A DNA stretch of 64,000 bases from Gemmatimonas aurantiaca. Lineage in GTDB: Bacteria; Gemmatimonadota; Gemmatimonadetes; Gemmatimonadales; Gemmatimonadaceae. The notes under the pieces were generated by a model that made no database searches, had not been told where the DNA came from, and saw only the letters and a program-made list of their open reading frames with translations. The stretch's first letter is position 1; each line of letters begins with the position of its first letter. Position numbers and translations under genes: made by a program. This document shows, one piece after another, positions 16,899 to 24,730 of this stretch. The stretch is taken from NCBI RefSeq assembly GCF_037190085.1, contig NZ_JBBCJO010000006.1:1-64000 (forward strand), written 5' to 3'.

Positions 16899-18170
16899 AT
16901 GGCCATGACCATGACGACACCGGACGCGATGCACGACCGGCTCGTCGCCCTTCGCGGCGCGGCGCGGCGGTTGCGGGCCACCGATGCGGCTACCCGCAAC
17001 GATGTCCTTCTGCGCGCCGCCGACCTGCTGGATGCACGCGTGGACCCCATTCTCGCGGCCAACCAGCTGGATCTCGATGCCCTGCCCGCTTCGGCGGATA
17101 CGGCGTTTCGCGACCGGCTCCTGCTCACACCGGCCCGCATCGCGCACATGGCCACGAGCCTCCGGCAGGTGGCGGCGCTCCCCGATCCGGTGGGGGAAGT
17201 GGTCGACCAGCATACACTCGCCAACGGACTTCGGGTGCGCCGTGTGCGCTCGCCGCTGGGCGTGATTCTCATGATCTTCGAGTCGCGCCCCAACGTGGCC
17301 GTCGAAGCGTTCTCGCTGGGCTTCAAAGCCGGCAACACGATGATCTTGCGGGGCGGCAAGGAATCCGCCCGCACCACGGCCGTCCTCTACGACCTGCTCG
17401 GCGAAGCACTCGCGGCGGCCGGCGTGGGCGCGGCCTGTCTGTGGGGCATTGCCGATCCCGATCGGCGCATCGTGGAGTACCTGCTCGCCCAGAAACACTT
17501 CATCGACGTGGTGGTGCCCCGGGGCGGTGATGCGCTCATCGACTACGTCTCACGCACCTCGAGCATTCCGGTCATCAAGAACGATCGTGGCCTGTGTCAC
17601 GTATACGTGCACGAGGACGCCGATCTCGACATGGCCGCGGCCATCGTGCTGAACGCCAAGACGCAGCGTCCGGGCGTGTGCAATGCCATGGAGACGCTGC
17701 TGGTGCATGAACGCGTCGCGGCTACGCTGCTGCCCATGCTGCAACAGCGCATGCCGCAGGTGCGTTGGCTGGGATGTGCCCGTTCGCTCGCCCTGCTGAC
17801 TGCATCACCCGACCAGGTGGCGGCAGCGAATGACGAGAGCTGGGATACGGAGCATCTGAGCCTCGTGCTCAACTGCCGTGTGGTGGATTCGCTCGACGAG
17901 GCACTGGCGCACATCGAGGCGCACGGTTCCCGGCACTCCGAGTCCATCGTCACCGCATCGGCGGAAACCGCGCAGCGTTTTCAGCAGGACATCGACGCGG
18001 CCGCGGTCTACTGGAATGCGTCCACGCGGTTCACCGACGGGTTCGAGCTGGGCCTGGGCGGAGAGTTGGGAATCAGCACGCAGAAGTTGCATGTTCGTGG
18101 TCCGGTCGGACTGCGCGAGCTCACCAGCGTTCGCTGGCTCATGGATGGAACCGGACAGATACGGAGTTGA
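16899..18170 (+). CDS. proA: Gamma-glutamyl phosphate reductase
   Basis: A 423-residue NADPH-dependent enzyme that reduces gamma-glutamyl phosphate to glutamate semialdehyde. Aldehyde-dehydrogenase-superfamily features are present: the substrate-binding ESRPNVAVEAFSLGFKAGN (about residues 128-146), LRGGKES, and the catalytic Cys261 in RPGVCNAMET. The C-terminal region EGLG-like FELGLGGELGISTQKLH and RGPVGLRELTS are diagnostic. ATG 16899 was taken as start; a GTG at 16893, overlapping the proB stop as GTGA and closer to GGGGAG, is a good alternative. It works with proB and proC, and ProB-ProA probably channel the unstable phosphate. Confidence 0.95.
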   Translation: MAMTMTTPDAMHDRLVALRGAARRLRATDAATRNDVLLRAADLLDARVDPILAANQLDLDALPASADTAFRDRLLLTPARIAHMATSLRQVAALPDPVGEVVDQHTLANGLRVRRVRSPLGVILMIFESRPNVAVEAFSLGFKAGNTMILRGGKESARTTAVLYDLLGEALAAAGVGAACLWGIADPDRRIVEYLLAQKHFIDVVVPRGGDALIDYVSRTSSIPVIKNDRGLCHVYVHEDADLDMAAAIVLNAKTQRPGVCNAMETLLVHERVAATLLPMLQQRMPQVRWLGCARSLALLTASPDQVAAANDESWDTEHLSLVLNCRVVDSLDEALAHIEAHGSRHSESIVTASAETAQRFQQDIDAAAVYWNASTRFTDGFELGLGGELGISTQKLHVRGPVGLRELTSVRWLMDGTGQIRS

Positions 18171-18174
18171 GGCG

Positions 18175-18972
18175 ATGAAGATCGGGATCGTGGGCATGGG
18201 CAAGATGGGTGAGGCCGTGGCGCAGGGACTTGCCCGCTACGGCGTCGAAGCCACGTTGCGTGGGTCGACGCGCACCGAAGAGAGCGCGGCGGAAGTGCGT
18301 GAACGGGTCGGGATCCCATGCGGCACCGACAACGCCGACGCCGCACGGAACGCCGAGATCGTGTTGCTCTGCGTGAAGCCGCATCAGGCCGAGCGTGTAC
18401 TGCGCGAGATCGCCCCGGTGCTGACCGCCGATCAGCTCCTGCTCTCCATCTGCGCATCCATCACCACGCAGCAGCTCACCGAATGGTCGGGAGGCAAAGC
18501 CACCGTGATCCGCGCGATGCCCAATACGCCCTGCCTCGTGGGTGAAGGGATGACGGTCTTCAGCGCCGGCGTGGGGGTGCGTCCGCAGCAGCTCGAAGCG
18601 GCAGAACGCATCTTCGGACCACTCGGCCGCACCGCGGTGGTCGAGGAGTCCCTGATGGACGGCGTGACAGGCCTCAGTGGCTGCGGGCCCGCCTATGTCT
18701 ATCTCATCATCGAATCGCTGAGCGAAGCCGGCGTGAAGATCGGACTGTCCCGGGAAACGGCAACGCTGCTTGCCGCGCAGACCCTGGCCGGCGCCTCTCG
18801 CATGGTGCTCGAACGTGGGGTGCACCCCGCGGCACTCAAGGACGAGGTGACCACACCCGCCGGCTGCACGATCGATGGTCTCATGGCGCTCGAAGACGGC
18901 AAGCTGCGCGTGACTCTCATCAAGGGCGTGCTCGCCGCCACCGAACGCAGCAAGAGCCTGCGCGTCGGCTGA
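18175..18972 (+). CDS. proC: Pyrroline-5-carboxylate reductase
   Basis: A 265-residue enzyme completing proline synthesis by NAD(P)H reduction of pyrroline-5-carboxylate. The Rossmann motif GIVGMGKMGEAVAQG opens the protein; VLLCVKPHQ, VIRAMPNTPCLVGEGMT (about residues 105-122) and the substrate-binding DGVTGLSGCGPAYVYLIIE (about 161-179) follow. It ends with the family's DEVTTPAGCTIDGL helix region. The ATG lies four bases after the proA stop with GGAG upstream, so the three proline genes are one transcript. It converges on the FabZ-like gene 17 bases away. Confidence 0.95.
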   Translation: MKIGIVGMGKMGEAVAQGLARYGVEATLRGSTRTEESAAEVRERVGIPCGTDNADAARNAEIVLLCVKPHQAERVLREIAPVLTADQLLLSICASITTQQLTEWSGGKATVIRAMPNTPCLVGEGMTVFSAGVGVRPQQLEAAERIFGPLGRTAVVEESLMDGVTGLSGCGPAYVYLIIESLSEAGVKIGLSRETATLLAAQTLAGASRMVLERGVHPAALKDEVTTPAGCTIDGLMALEDGKLRVTLIKGVLAATERSKSLRVG

Positions 18973-18989
18973 TACTCGGCGGTCGGCAA

Positions 18990-19457
18990 TCAGGACTTCG
19001 GCGCGGGACGCGGTGCGGGACGCAATACGGTCGTGAGATCGGCCTGCACGATGCGGCGGCCATCGATCATGGCGATCCCGCGCGTGCGGCAGATGCCGCG
19101 GCGGAACTGCAGCAGATCCACACGCAGGGCCAGCACATCGCCCGGCCGCGCCTCACCGCGAAAACGACTCCGGTCGATGCCCATGAAGTAACCGATGGCA
19201 TCGCCGCCGTCTTCCATCAGACCGACCAGCACCGCCGCCGTGAGCTGGGCCAGCGACTCCACGATGAGCATGTGGGGCATGGCCCGTCGTGGTGATGCCG
19301 ACGTCATGTCCGCCCGCATGCCGATCGTGCTCCACTCCGATCCCGTGACGAGCTTGCTCCCCAGCGCATGGTGACCTGGGCGCACTTCATCGATACGGTC
19401 GAGCAGCAGAAAGGGGTATCGGTGTGGCAGGAGTTCCAGCGGGTTCATCACGCTCAT
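18990..19457 (-). CDS. FabZ-like 3-hydroxyacyl-ACP dehydratase
   Basis: A 155-residue hotdog-fold protein, starting at ATG 19457 with GGAG eight bases upstream. The catalytic His sits in LPHRYPFLLLDRI (residues about 9-21), and the second catalytic residue is the Glu in MLIVESLAQLTA (about 65-76). Known FabZ enzymes dehydrate 3-hydroxyacyl-ACP in fatty-acid elongation. Here the usual PGV before the glutamate helix is replaced by MPHM, and the gene is not in a fatty-acid or lipid A operon. It may instead act on a specialised acyl chain or be a FabZ-like paralogue. It is divergent from the hybrid kinase. Confidence 0.75.
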   Translation of the reverse strand: MSVMNPLELLPHRYPFLLLDRIDEVRPGHHALGSKLVTGSEWSTIGMRADMTSASPRRAMPHMLIVESLAQLTAAVLVGLMEDGGDAIGYFMGIDRSRFRGEARPGDVLALRVDLLQFRRGICRTRGIAMIDGRRIVQADLTTVLRPAPRPAPKS

Positions 19458-19593
19458 GATTGCTCCGCCATCTGTTGAGGGAAGCGGGAACGGCCGGCAG
19501 GGCCTCTTTGATGCTCGGGCATGTATCACTCGAATCATCCGTCCTCGTAGTATATCGTACAAGCTCCCCTCGCTCTGCCCCACCGATTGCAGA

Positions 19594-21822
19594 ATGCGAC
19601 GTCGCCCGATTTCGATCGCCCTCAGGTTCCCGCTGCTGATCACGGGGATCGTACTCGCCACGAGCGTGCTGCTCGTCTGGGCGGCGTATCGGCATTTTGC
19701 CACCGTGTTGCGAGACAGCGCCGGTGCCCGTCTGCGCTCGAACTCCAGCCTGCTGGCGACCGCCCTGTCGAACAGCTACGCCGCCGCCTCGGCCCAGACA
19801 CTCGCCGTGGCCAACAACGGGGTCGTCCGTGCCTACCTGCGTACGGGAACCGACCGGGTGTCCGTCGATCGTATCGCGTCCGGATTGCTCGCGGACAACG
19901 ATTCCGCCCGCCTGCAATTGCGAATGGTCGATCGCGAGGGCGTCGAACGTTTTGTCGCACGGGCGCCCGAGGTGGCTTCGGTTCCCTCGTGGTTCGACAG
20001 CGACTCCACGGCGCAACACAAACGTTCACCCACCAGTGTCCGTTTCAGTCCGCTGCTCGATGCCGGCGGTGCGGTGCATTACGAGATCATCGCACCCGTG
20101 CACGCCCGCGCCGATGGCGAGAGTCTCATCGGATACGTCATCGAGACACGGCAGGTGCGGGCCCGCGGCGTCGATGCCGTGCGTGGTCTCATAGGCGTCA
20201 GCGCCATGCTCATGGGACAGCCGGATTCGGGAATCTGGACGGATTTCGAAGGTGTGGCCCGGCCACCATCCGTACCGGTGCGCACCGATTCCATTCTCTC
20301 GCTGACCAGCCCCGGTGGACGTCCGTTCATCGGCATCGCGCATGCCATCAGCGGATCGCCGCTGGTGGTCTGGCTCGAACTCGGCGAAGACCGGATTCTC
20401 GCCCCACTGCACACGTTCGTGGGGCGCATGGTTCCCATCACGATCTTCGTGGCGATGCTGGGGGCGCTCTTTGCCTGGCTCTTCAGCCGGCGGATTGCGA
20501 ATCGCATCGTCACGCTCGCCCACGATTTTGATCATGTGAACGCGGATCTGTCTCCCGCTCCCCTCGCGACGGGCCGCGGACTCGACGAATTGCAGCGCCT
20601 CGAGGAATCGTTCCGTCTCATGTCGCAACGCGCCGAGAAGCAGGCGCAACTCGAGTCCCAGCTCATGCAGTCGCAGAAGCTGGAGGCGGTCGGCCGCCTC
20701 GCCGGTGGCATCGCGCACGATTTCAACAACATGCTCACCGTGGTGGGCAACTACAGTGAGATCGTGCGCGGCGAACTCGCGCCCGACAGCCCGCTCGCGC
20801 GGGACATGGACGAGATCATGCACGCCACGGCCCATGCGGCGCAACTCACCCGCCAGTTGCTCGCCTTCAGCCGTCGACAGATCCTGCAGCCCCTGCGACT
20901 CGATCTCAATGAAGTCATCCGCAATGCGCATCGCCTGCTGCAGCGGGTGCTGCCATCGCATGTGGAGTTCCGCCTGGAACTCGACGATCGCATCGGAACG
21001 GTGCTCGCCGACCCGGGGCAGATCGAACAGGTGCTGATGAACCTCACGGTGAACGCGTCCGATGCGATGCCACGCGGCGGACGTCTGACGTTCCGCACCA
21101 CCGTGGCGGAACTCGATGAATCCGGCGAACCGTCCGGGAACGTGGTGGCACGCTCCCGGAAACATGTGTGTCTCACCGTGGTCGACACCGGCATCGGGAT
21201 GGATCGCGAAACGGTCGCGCGGATCTTCGAACCGTTTTTCACCACCAAGCCCGTGGGCAAAGGCACGGGTCTGGGCCTTGCCGGCGTACACGGCATCGTC
21301 ACGCAGCTCGGCGGCACCATCTGGGTGTACAGCGAACCGGGCAAGGGAACCACGTTCAAACTCTATTTCCCGGAAGTCGCCGGCACCGCCGACCCCATCG
21401 CTCGCACGCCGGTCTCTCCCGTATTGGAGGAGAGCGGGACCGTATTGCTCGTCGAGGACGATCCCGCCACCCGCGAAGTGGCCAGACGTCTGCTCGAACG
21501 GCACGGGTTCGACACGGTACAGGCGGCCGATGGACGCAAAGCGCTTGCCCTGCTCGAGCAGCAGCATGCGCAGATCCGTCTGGTATTGTCGGACGTGATG
21601 ATGCCGGGGATGAACGGCATCGAACTCGCCGCGCTGATCGGCAAGCGCTGGCCGGCCATGCCGGTGCTGCTGATGTCCGGCTACACCGACGCCGAACTGC
21701 ACGAACATGGAGACGACAACATCCGGCGGCCATTCATCGAAAAACCCTTCACATCGGCCGCGCTGCTCGATGCCATGCTGCGCGCGCTCTACACCACCGA
21801 GGACGTGCTCAGGTCGCGCTGA
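19594..21822 (+). CDS. Hybrid sensor histidine kinase
   Basis: A 742-residue membrane sensor with an attached receiver. ATG 19594 places the first membrane helix at residues 8-28. A periplasmic Cache-like sensor (about 35-270) is followed by a second helix at 277-297, a HAMP-like linker, and a HisKA domain with phosphoacceptor His375 in AGGIAHDFNNML. The HATPase region includes VDTGIGMDRET and GTGLGLAGVHGIV. A C-terminal receiver (about 615-735) has phosphoacceptor Asp667 in LVLSDVMMPGMNG. No output domain is attached and no regulator gene lies beside it, so phosphate is probably passed to a distant partner or removed by the receiver. Its 3' end overlaps the convergent hydrolase by 14 bases. 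Confidence 0.9.
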   Translation: MRRRPISIALRFPLLITGIVLATSVLLVWAAYRHFATVLRDSAGARLRSNSSLLATALSNSYAAASAQTLAVANNGVVRAYLRTGTDRVSVDRIASGLLADNDSARLQLRMVDREGVERFVARAPEVASVPSWFDSDSTAQHKRSPTSVRFSPLLDAGGAVHYEIIAPVHARADGESLIGYVIETRQVRARGVDAVRGLIGVSAMLMGQPDSGIWTDFEGVARPPSVPVRTDSILSLTSPGGRPFIGIAHAISGSPLVVWLELGEDRILAPLHTFVGRMVPITIFVAMLGALFAWLFSRRIANRIVTLAHDFDHVNADLSPAPLATGRGLDELQRLEESFRLMSQRAEKQAQLESQLMQSQKLEAVGRLAGGIAHDFNNMLTVVGNYSEIVRGELAPDSPLARDMDEIMHATAHAAQLTRQLLAFSRRQILQPLRLDLNEVIRNAHRLLQRVLPSHVEFRLELDDRIGTVLADPGQIEQVLMNLTVNASDAMPRGGRLTFRTTVAELDESGEPSGNVVARSRKHVCLTVVDTGIGMDRETVARIFEPFFTTKPVGKGTGLGLAGVHGIVTQLGGTIWVYSEPGKGTTFKLYFPEVAGTADPIARTPVSPVLEESGTVLLVEDDPATREVARRLLERHGFDTVQAADGRKALALLEQQHAQIRLVLSDVMMPGMNGIELAALIGKRWPAMPVLLMSGYTDAELHEHGDDNIRRPFIEKPFTSAALLDAMLRALYTTEDVLRSR

Positions 21823-22360
21823 AGGTGATACCCGCGGCGTCGACGATGCGCACGCGCGGACCGAAGCTGGTCACGTTACCGAGGGTGATGTTGTGATGCG
21901 CAATCACCTGGGCGGGCGAGAGATGGACGTTGCCATTCGATGTATGGGCGTCTCCGGCGAGCACCACCGGATACCCGTGGGCCAATGCGCGCCGCACCGT
22001 CGTATCCACGCAGAATTCGGTGTGCATGCCGCAGATCACCAGTTCGTGCACGTCCAGTGACGACAACAGCGCCGGCAGTGTGGTGCCGTTGAAGGCATCG
22101 GGTGTGGTCTTCCCCACGAAATGATCGCCCTCCGCCGTGTGCAGTGCCGGCGGGAGCGCCCATCCTTCGGTGCCATATTCCAGATATCCATCGCGCCCCT
22201 GATGCTGTACGAAAATCACGGGGCATCCGGTCTGGCGGGCCTGCGCGGCCAGCCGGTCGATGCGCGCAATAACGGCATCGGCTTCGAACGCCGCCTCCGG
22301 GCCCTCACACAACGCGCGCTGCACATCGATGACGAGAAGGGCCTGACGGCGCACACACAC
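21809..22360 (-). CDS. Isochorismatase-family cysteine hydrolase
   Basis: A 183-residue enzyme with the cysteine-hydrolase triad in place: Asp12 (ALLVIDVQ), Lys84 (FVGKTTPDAF) and Cys117 (CGMHTEFCVDTT). The family includes nicotinamidases, N-carbamoylsarcosine amidases and isochorismatases; the sequence does not let me choose, though the lack of a metal-binding DxHxxxH pattern argues against nicotinamidase. The start is a GTG at 22360, or the GTG at 22354 with better spacing from GGAG. It stands alone, separated from the upstream lipoprotein gene by a strong terminator. Confidence 0.82.
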   Translation of the reverse strand: MCVRRQALLVIDVQRALCEGPEAAFEADAVIARIDRLAAQARQTGCPVIFVQHQGRDGYLEYGTEGWALPPALHTAEGDHFVGKTTPDAFNGTTLPALLSSLDVHELVICGMHTEFCVDTTVRRALAHGYPVVLAGDAHTSNGNVHLSPAQVIAHHNITLGNVTSFGPRVRIVDAAGITFSAT

Positions 22361-22373
22361 TCCGGAAAAGGAC

Positions 22374-22404
22374 GAAGGCGTCCGATCACCGATCGGACGC
22401 CTTC
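22374..22404 (-). terminator. Intrinsic terminator of lipoprotein gene
   Basis: A perfect 14-bp stem (GAAGGCGTCCGATC at 22374-22387, GATCGGACGCCTTC at 22391-22404) with a 3-base loop, 30 bases after the stop of the minus-strand lipoprotein gene. On that strand it is followed by a T-rich stretch (GTCCTTTTC). Confidence 0.8.
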
Positions 22405-22434
22405 GTTCAATCTACCACGAATCGGGGTCGTCGC

Positions 22435-23712
22435 TCAGAGCGCCGCGGGTTCGGCGGACAGCGTGACGTTGCCGAGGGTGATGGTCGAATTGTTCGTCTT
22501 GATGAAATTCAGCTTGTTCGTGATGAACGCGGCATTCCACATCGAGCCTGTGGCGGTGTCCGTGGAGCTGTCATACAGCGCCCGGTCCAGACGCAGCGTG
22601 GAGCGATTGGCACAATCGGCGCCCTTGGCACCGGTGGCCCAGAAGACCATGCGCGCCGTGCCCGTGCTGGTGCTGCCGATGTCGAAGCAGATCGACGTGG
22701 AACCCGCCGTGTAGAGTGCGGCGTTGGCGTCGGTGGCATAGTTGAACTGCGTCGTCGTTCCCGACGCGCCGAAACGGAACCAGGTCCAGGAAAGTCCCGA
22801 GCTCGAACGACCGCCGGTGATGATCATCTTGCCAGCGCTGGCCGCCGGGTTGCCGGTCGGGCTGGCATCCTGTCCGATCACGGCATAGAAGTAGCTGTTG
22901 TTGGCCGTGGCCTGGATACCGTCGATCCGCACGTGACGCGCCGTGCCGCCCGACGGCGTGCACATCGACTGCCAATCCGTGTTGTTCGTCCAGGCCGCGG
23001 TGCAGCTCCCGGCCGCCGTGATCGCCGCCGCATCGAGCACCGGCGTCGTGGACAGCGTGATTTTGGGCGTGGCGCCCGATCCCGCCGACTGACGGAAATA
23101 GTTCTTGAGCGCCTTGTTGACGGTGCCCGTGGTGCCGCGCCAGTAGGAGCGCGCGCCCATGGCCGTCGCGATAGTCAGCGTGGAGCGATCACTGCAGTTG
23201 GCGCCCCGCTGCCCACTCACCCAGATGACGAACTGCGGCCCTGCCGTGGCCGACCCATCGTGAATGTCGAAACAGATGGTGGCGCCGCTGTTGATGTAGG
23301 TCGCGTTTTCGTCGATGCTGGCATCCACGCTGCCCCAGGTGGCCTGCAGCACGGGCGACGGCGCCGGCGTGCCACCGCCGTACAGCAGTACGCGGAACTG
23401 ATCGGCACCGACCGCGCCCGACGTCACCGTGGGGGTCGACGCGAACCCGAACAGCAACTGCGCCGACGCATGCGTGGCCGCCGCCTTCGCGTTTTCGATG
23501 CGGACATGCCGGACCGCCGAGGCCACCGTGCAGAGCTCGACGAACGAGTCGCCGTTGGCCGCCGTGATGTCCGTGGTGCACTCGGTCTTGGGCTGGTTCT
23601 CGTCGATACCGAGAGGAAGGTCGTTGCCGCAAGCTGTCAAAGCGGCAGTCGCGGCGATGCCGGCGAACGGCACGAAGCGCGCCATGGCGCGGGAGTACGG
23701 AAAGGTCTTCAC
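22435..23712 (-). CDS. Lipoprotein with duplicated domain, unknown function
   Basis: A 425-residue exported protein. The signal sequence ends in a lipobox-like LTACGN (Cys about residue 28). The mature protein holds two copies of one domain: about residues 60-185 and 245-385. Each copy runs through RHVRI, a Ser/Thr-rich stretch, ICFDI, then a hydrophobic strand (FVIWVSGQRGANC in copy one, MVFWATGAKGADC in copy two), and closes with S-RSTL. Paired cysteines recur at equivalent positions and may form disulfides. I recognise no known family. The gene is monocistronic, with a terminator behind it and a promoter-like TATAAT in front. Confidence 0.7.
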   Translation of the reverse strand: MKTFPYSRAMARFVPFAGIAATAALTACGNDLPLGIDENQPKTECTTDITAANGDSFVELCTVASAVRHVRIENAKAAATHASAQLLFGFASTPTVTSGAVGADQFRVLLYGGGTPAPSPVLQATWGSVDASIDENATYINSGATICFDIHDGSATAGPQFVIWVSGQRGANCSDRSTLTIATAMGARSYWRGTTGTVNKALKNYFRQSAGSGATPKITLSTTPVLDAAAITAAGSCTAAWTNNTDWQSMCTPSGGTARHVRIDGIQATANNSYFYAVIGQDASPTGNPAASAGKMIITGGRSSSGLSWTWFRFGASGTTTQFNYATDANAALYTAGSTSICFDIGSTSTGTARMVFWATGAKGADCANRSTLRLDRALYDSSTDTATGSMWNAAFITNKLNFIKTNNSTITLGNVTLSAEPAAL

Positions 23713-23798
23713 GATCTTCGGGTTGAGCTGCAGGAGGCGCCGCCACGGCAGTTGAAACGCGGCGTCCGAAAGCTACCCACAAACCCGAGAGAGTATAT

Positions 23799-23812
23799 CC
23801 CGTATTATACGG
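23799..23812 (-). promoter_or_regulatory. Promoter -10 candidate for lipoprotein gene
   Basis: On the minus strand a perfect TATAAT (plus-strand 23804-23809) sits within the palindrome CCGTATTATACGG (23800-23812), about 92 bases before the lipoprotein start and over the stop codon of the RidA gene. No good -35 is visible, so the promoter may be activator-dependent. Confidence 0.4.
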
Positions 23813-24248
23813 ATGTCCCCCGGGCTTCGACCCGAAAATCGACATCCGGCACCACCGCCGTCGCCTCGATTTCGACCCGCGCCCGATCCTCCATCAGGGC
23901 CGCGACCTGCACCGCGGTCATCGCAATATCGTAGTGCCCGATGAGCTCACGAAAAGCCGCCCCCACCGCCGGCAGGGCCGCGCGGTACTCATCCCGGTCC
24001 ACGACATACCAGGTCAGCCGCACGAGATGCCGGGGCTCCGCATCGGCGGCGCGCAGCACCGCGACGATATTGGCCAGCGCCTGCCTCGTCTGCTCGGCGA
24101 AGTCGTCGCTGTGGAACACCCCGGCGCCGTCCCAGCCGATCATGCCGGCGATGTGGATCGTGCGTCCGCGGGCGGATACCCCATTGGCATACCCCCGCGG
24201 ACGGGCCCAGCCCGCGGGCAGAATCGGCGTATTCGTGGAGTGCATCAT
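23805..24248 (-). CDS. RidA family protein
   Basis: A 147-residue member of the RidA/YjgF/UK114 family, last gene of the tryptophan-anthranilate operon. It has the family pattern IHIAGMIGWDGAGVFHSDDFAEQTRQALANIVAVL (about residues 31-65) and the late VEIEATAVV strand. The usual imine-deaminating arginine context is not clearly conserved, so classical RidA activity is unproven. RidA proteins are trimeric and hydrolyse reactive enamines and imines to ketones and ammonia. The dearomatised product of 2-aminobenzoyl-CoA is itself an enamine, so removing its nitrogen would be a fitting task. The start overlaps the thioesterase stop by four bases. Confidence 0.82.
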   Translation of the reverse strand: MMHSTNTPILPAGWARPRGYANGVSARGRTIHIAGMIGWDGAGVFHSDDFAEQTRQALANIVAVLRAADAEPRHLVRLTWYVVDRDEYRAALPAVGAAFRELIGHYDIAMTAVQVAALMEDRARVEIEATAVVPDVDFRVEARGTSV

Positions 24249-24730
24249 GACACACGGGTCTGAAAGGATTCAATGGCCGCCCGCAGATCGGCGGGAAACG
24301 GCGTGGAACGATGGGTCTCGAGACTGGTGCACACGATCACCTGACGCGCCGCGACACGCACAGCGCCGATATCGCGCGCATCGCCGGCATCACCGGCGCC
24401 GCGCACGGTCATGATCAGTGTCAGTGATCGCGGCCCCAGAAGCTCCACCTCGAGACCGAGCGTGATCAGATCGCCCATGCGGCTCGGAGCCGTGAAATCC
24501 GTCTCCAGGCGCACCGTGGGAAGCCCCACCCCCCGCGGCCCCAGCAGATCGGCGTAGGAGATGCCCAGCCCGTCGGTGATCCACTCGTCGGTGAGATTCT
24601 GGAACAGGATGTGGTACTGCACGAAGAACATGATGCCGGCGGGATCGCAGGCACTGAACGGGACCCGCATCGTCTTCTCGAACCGCGCGCGCGGCGCATG
24701 CGCCACAGACGACACCGGGGGAGTGTCCAT
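24245..24730 (-). CDS. Acyl-CoA thioesterase, 4HBT type
   Basis: A 161-residue hotdog-fold thioesterase. The active-site Asp lies in the signature FSACDPAGIMFFVQYH (about residues 25-40), like the 4-hydroxybenzoyl-CoA thioesterase/YbgC group. A second conserved strand, GLPTVRLETDFTAPSRMGD, follows at about 69-87. In the operon it could hydrolyse a dead-end aminobenzoyl-CoA or a ring-cleavage CoA ester to release coenzyme A. The start codon overlaps the CoA-ligase stop (TGATG), and the stop overlaps RidA, so translation is coupled on both sides. Confidence 0.85.
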   Translation of the reverse strand: MDTPPVSSVAHAPRARFEKTMRVPFSACDPAGIMFFVQYHILFQNLTDEWITDGLGISYADLLGPRGVGLPTVRLETDFTAPSRMGDLITLGLEVELLGPRSLTLIMTVRGAGDAGDARDIGAVRVAARQVIVCTSLETHRSTPFPADLRAAIESFQTRVS

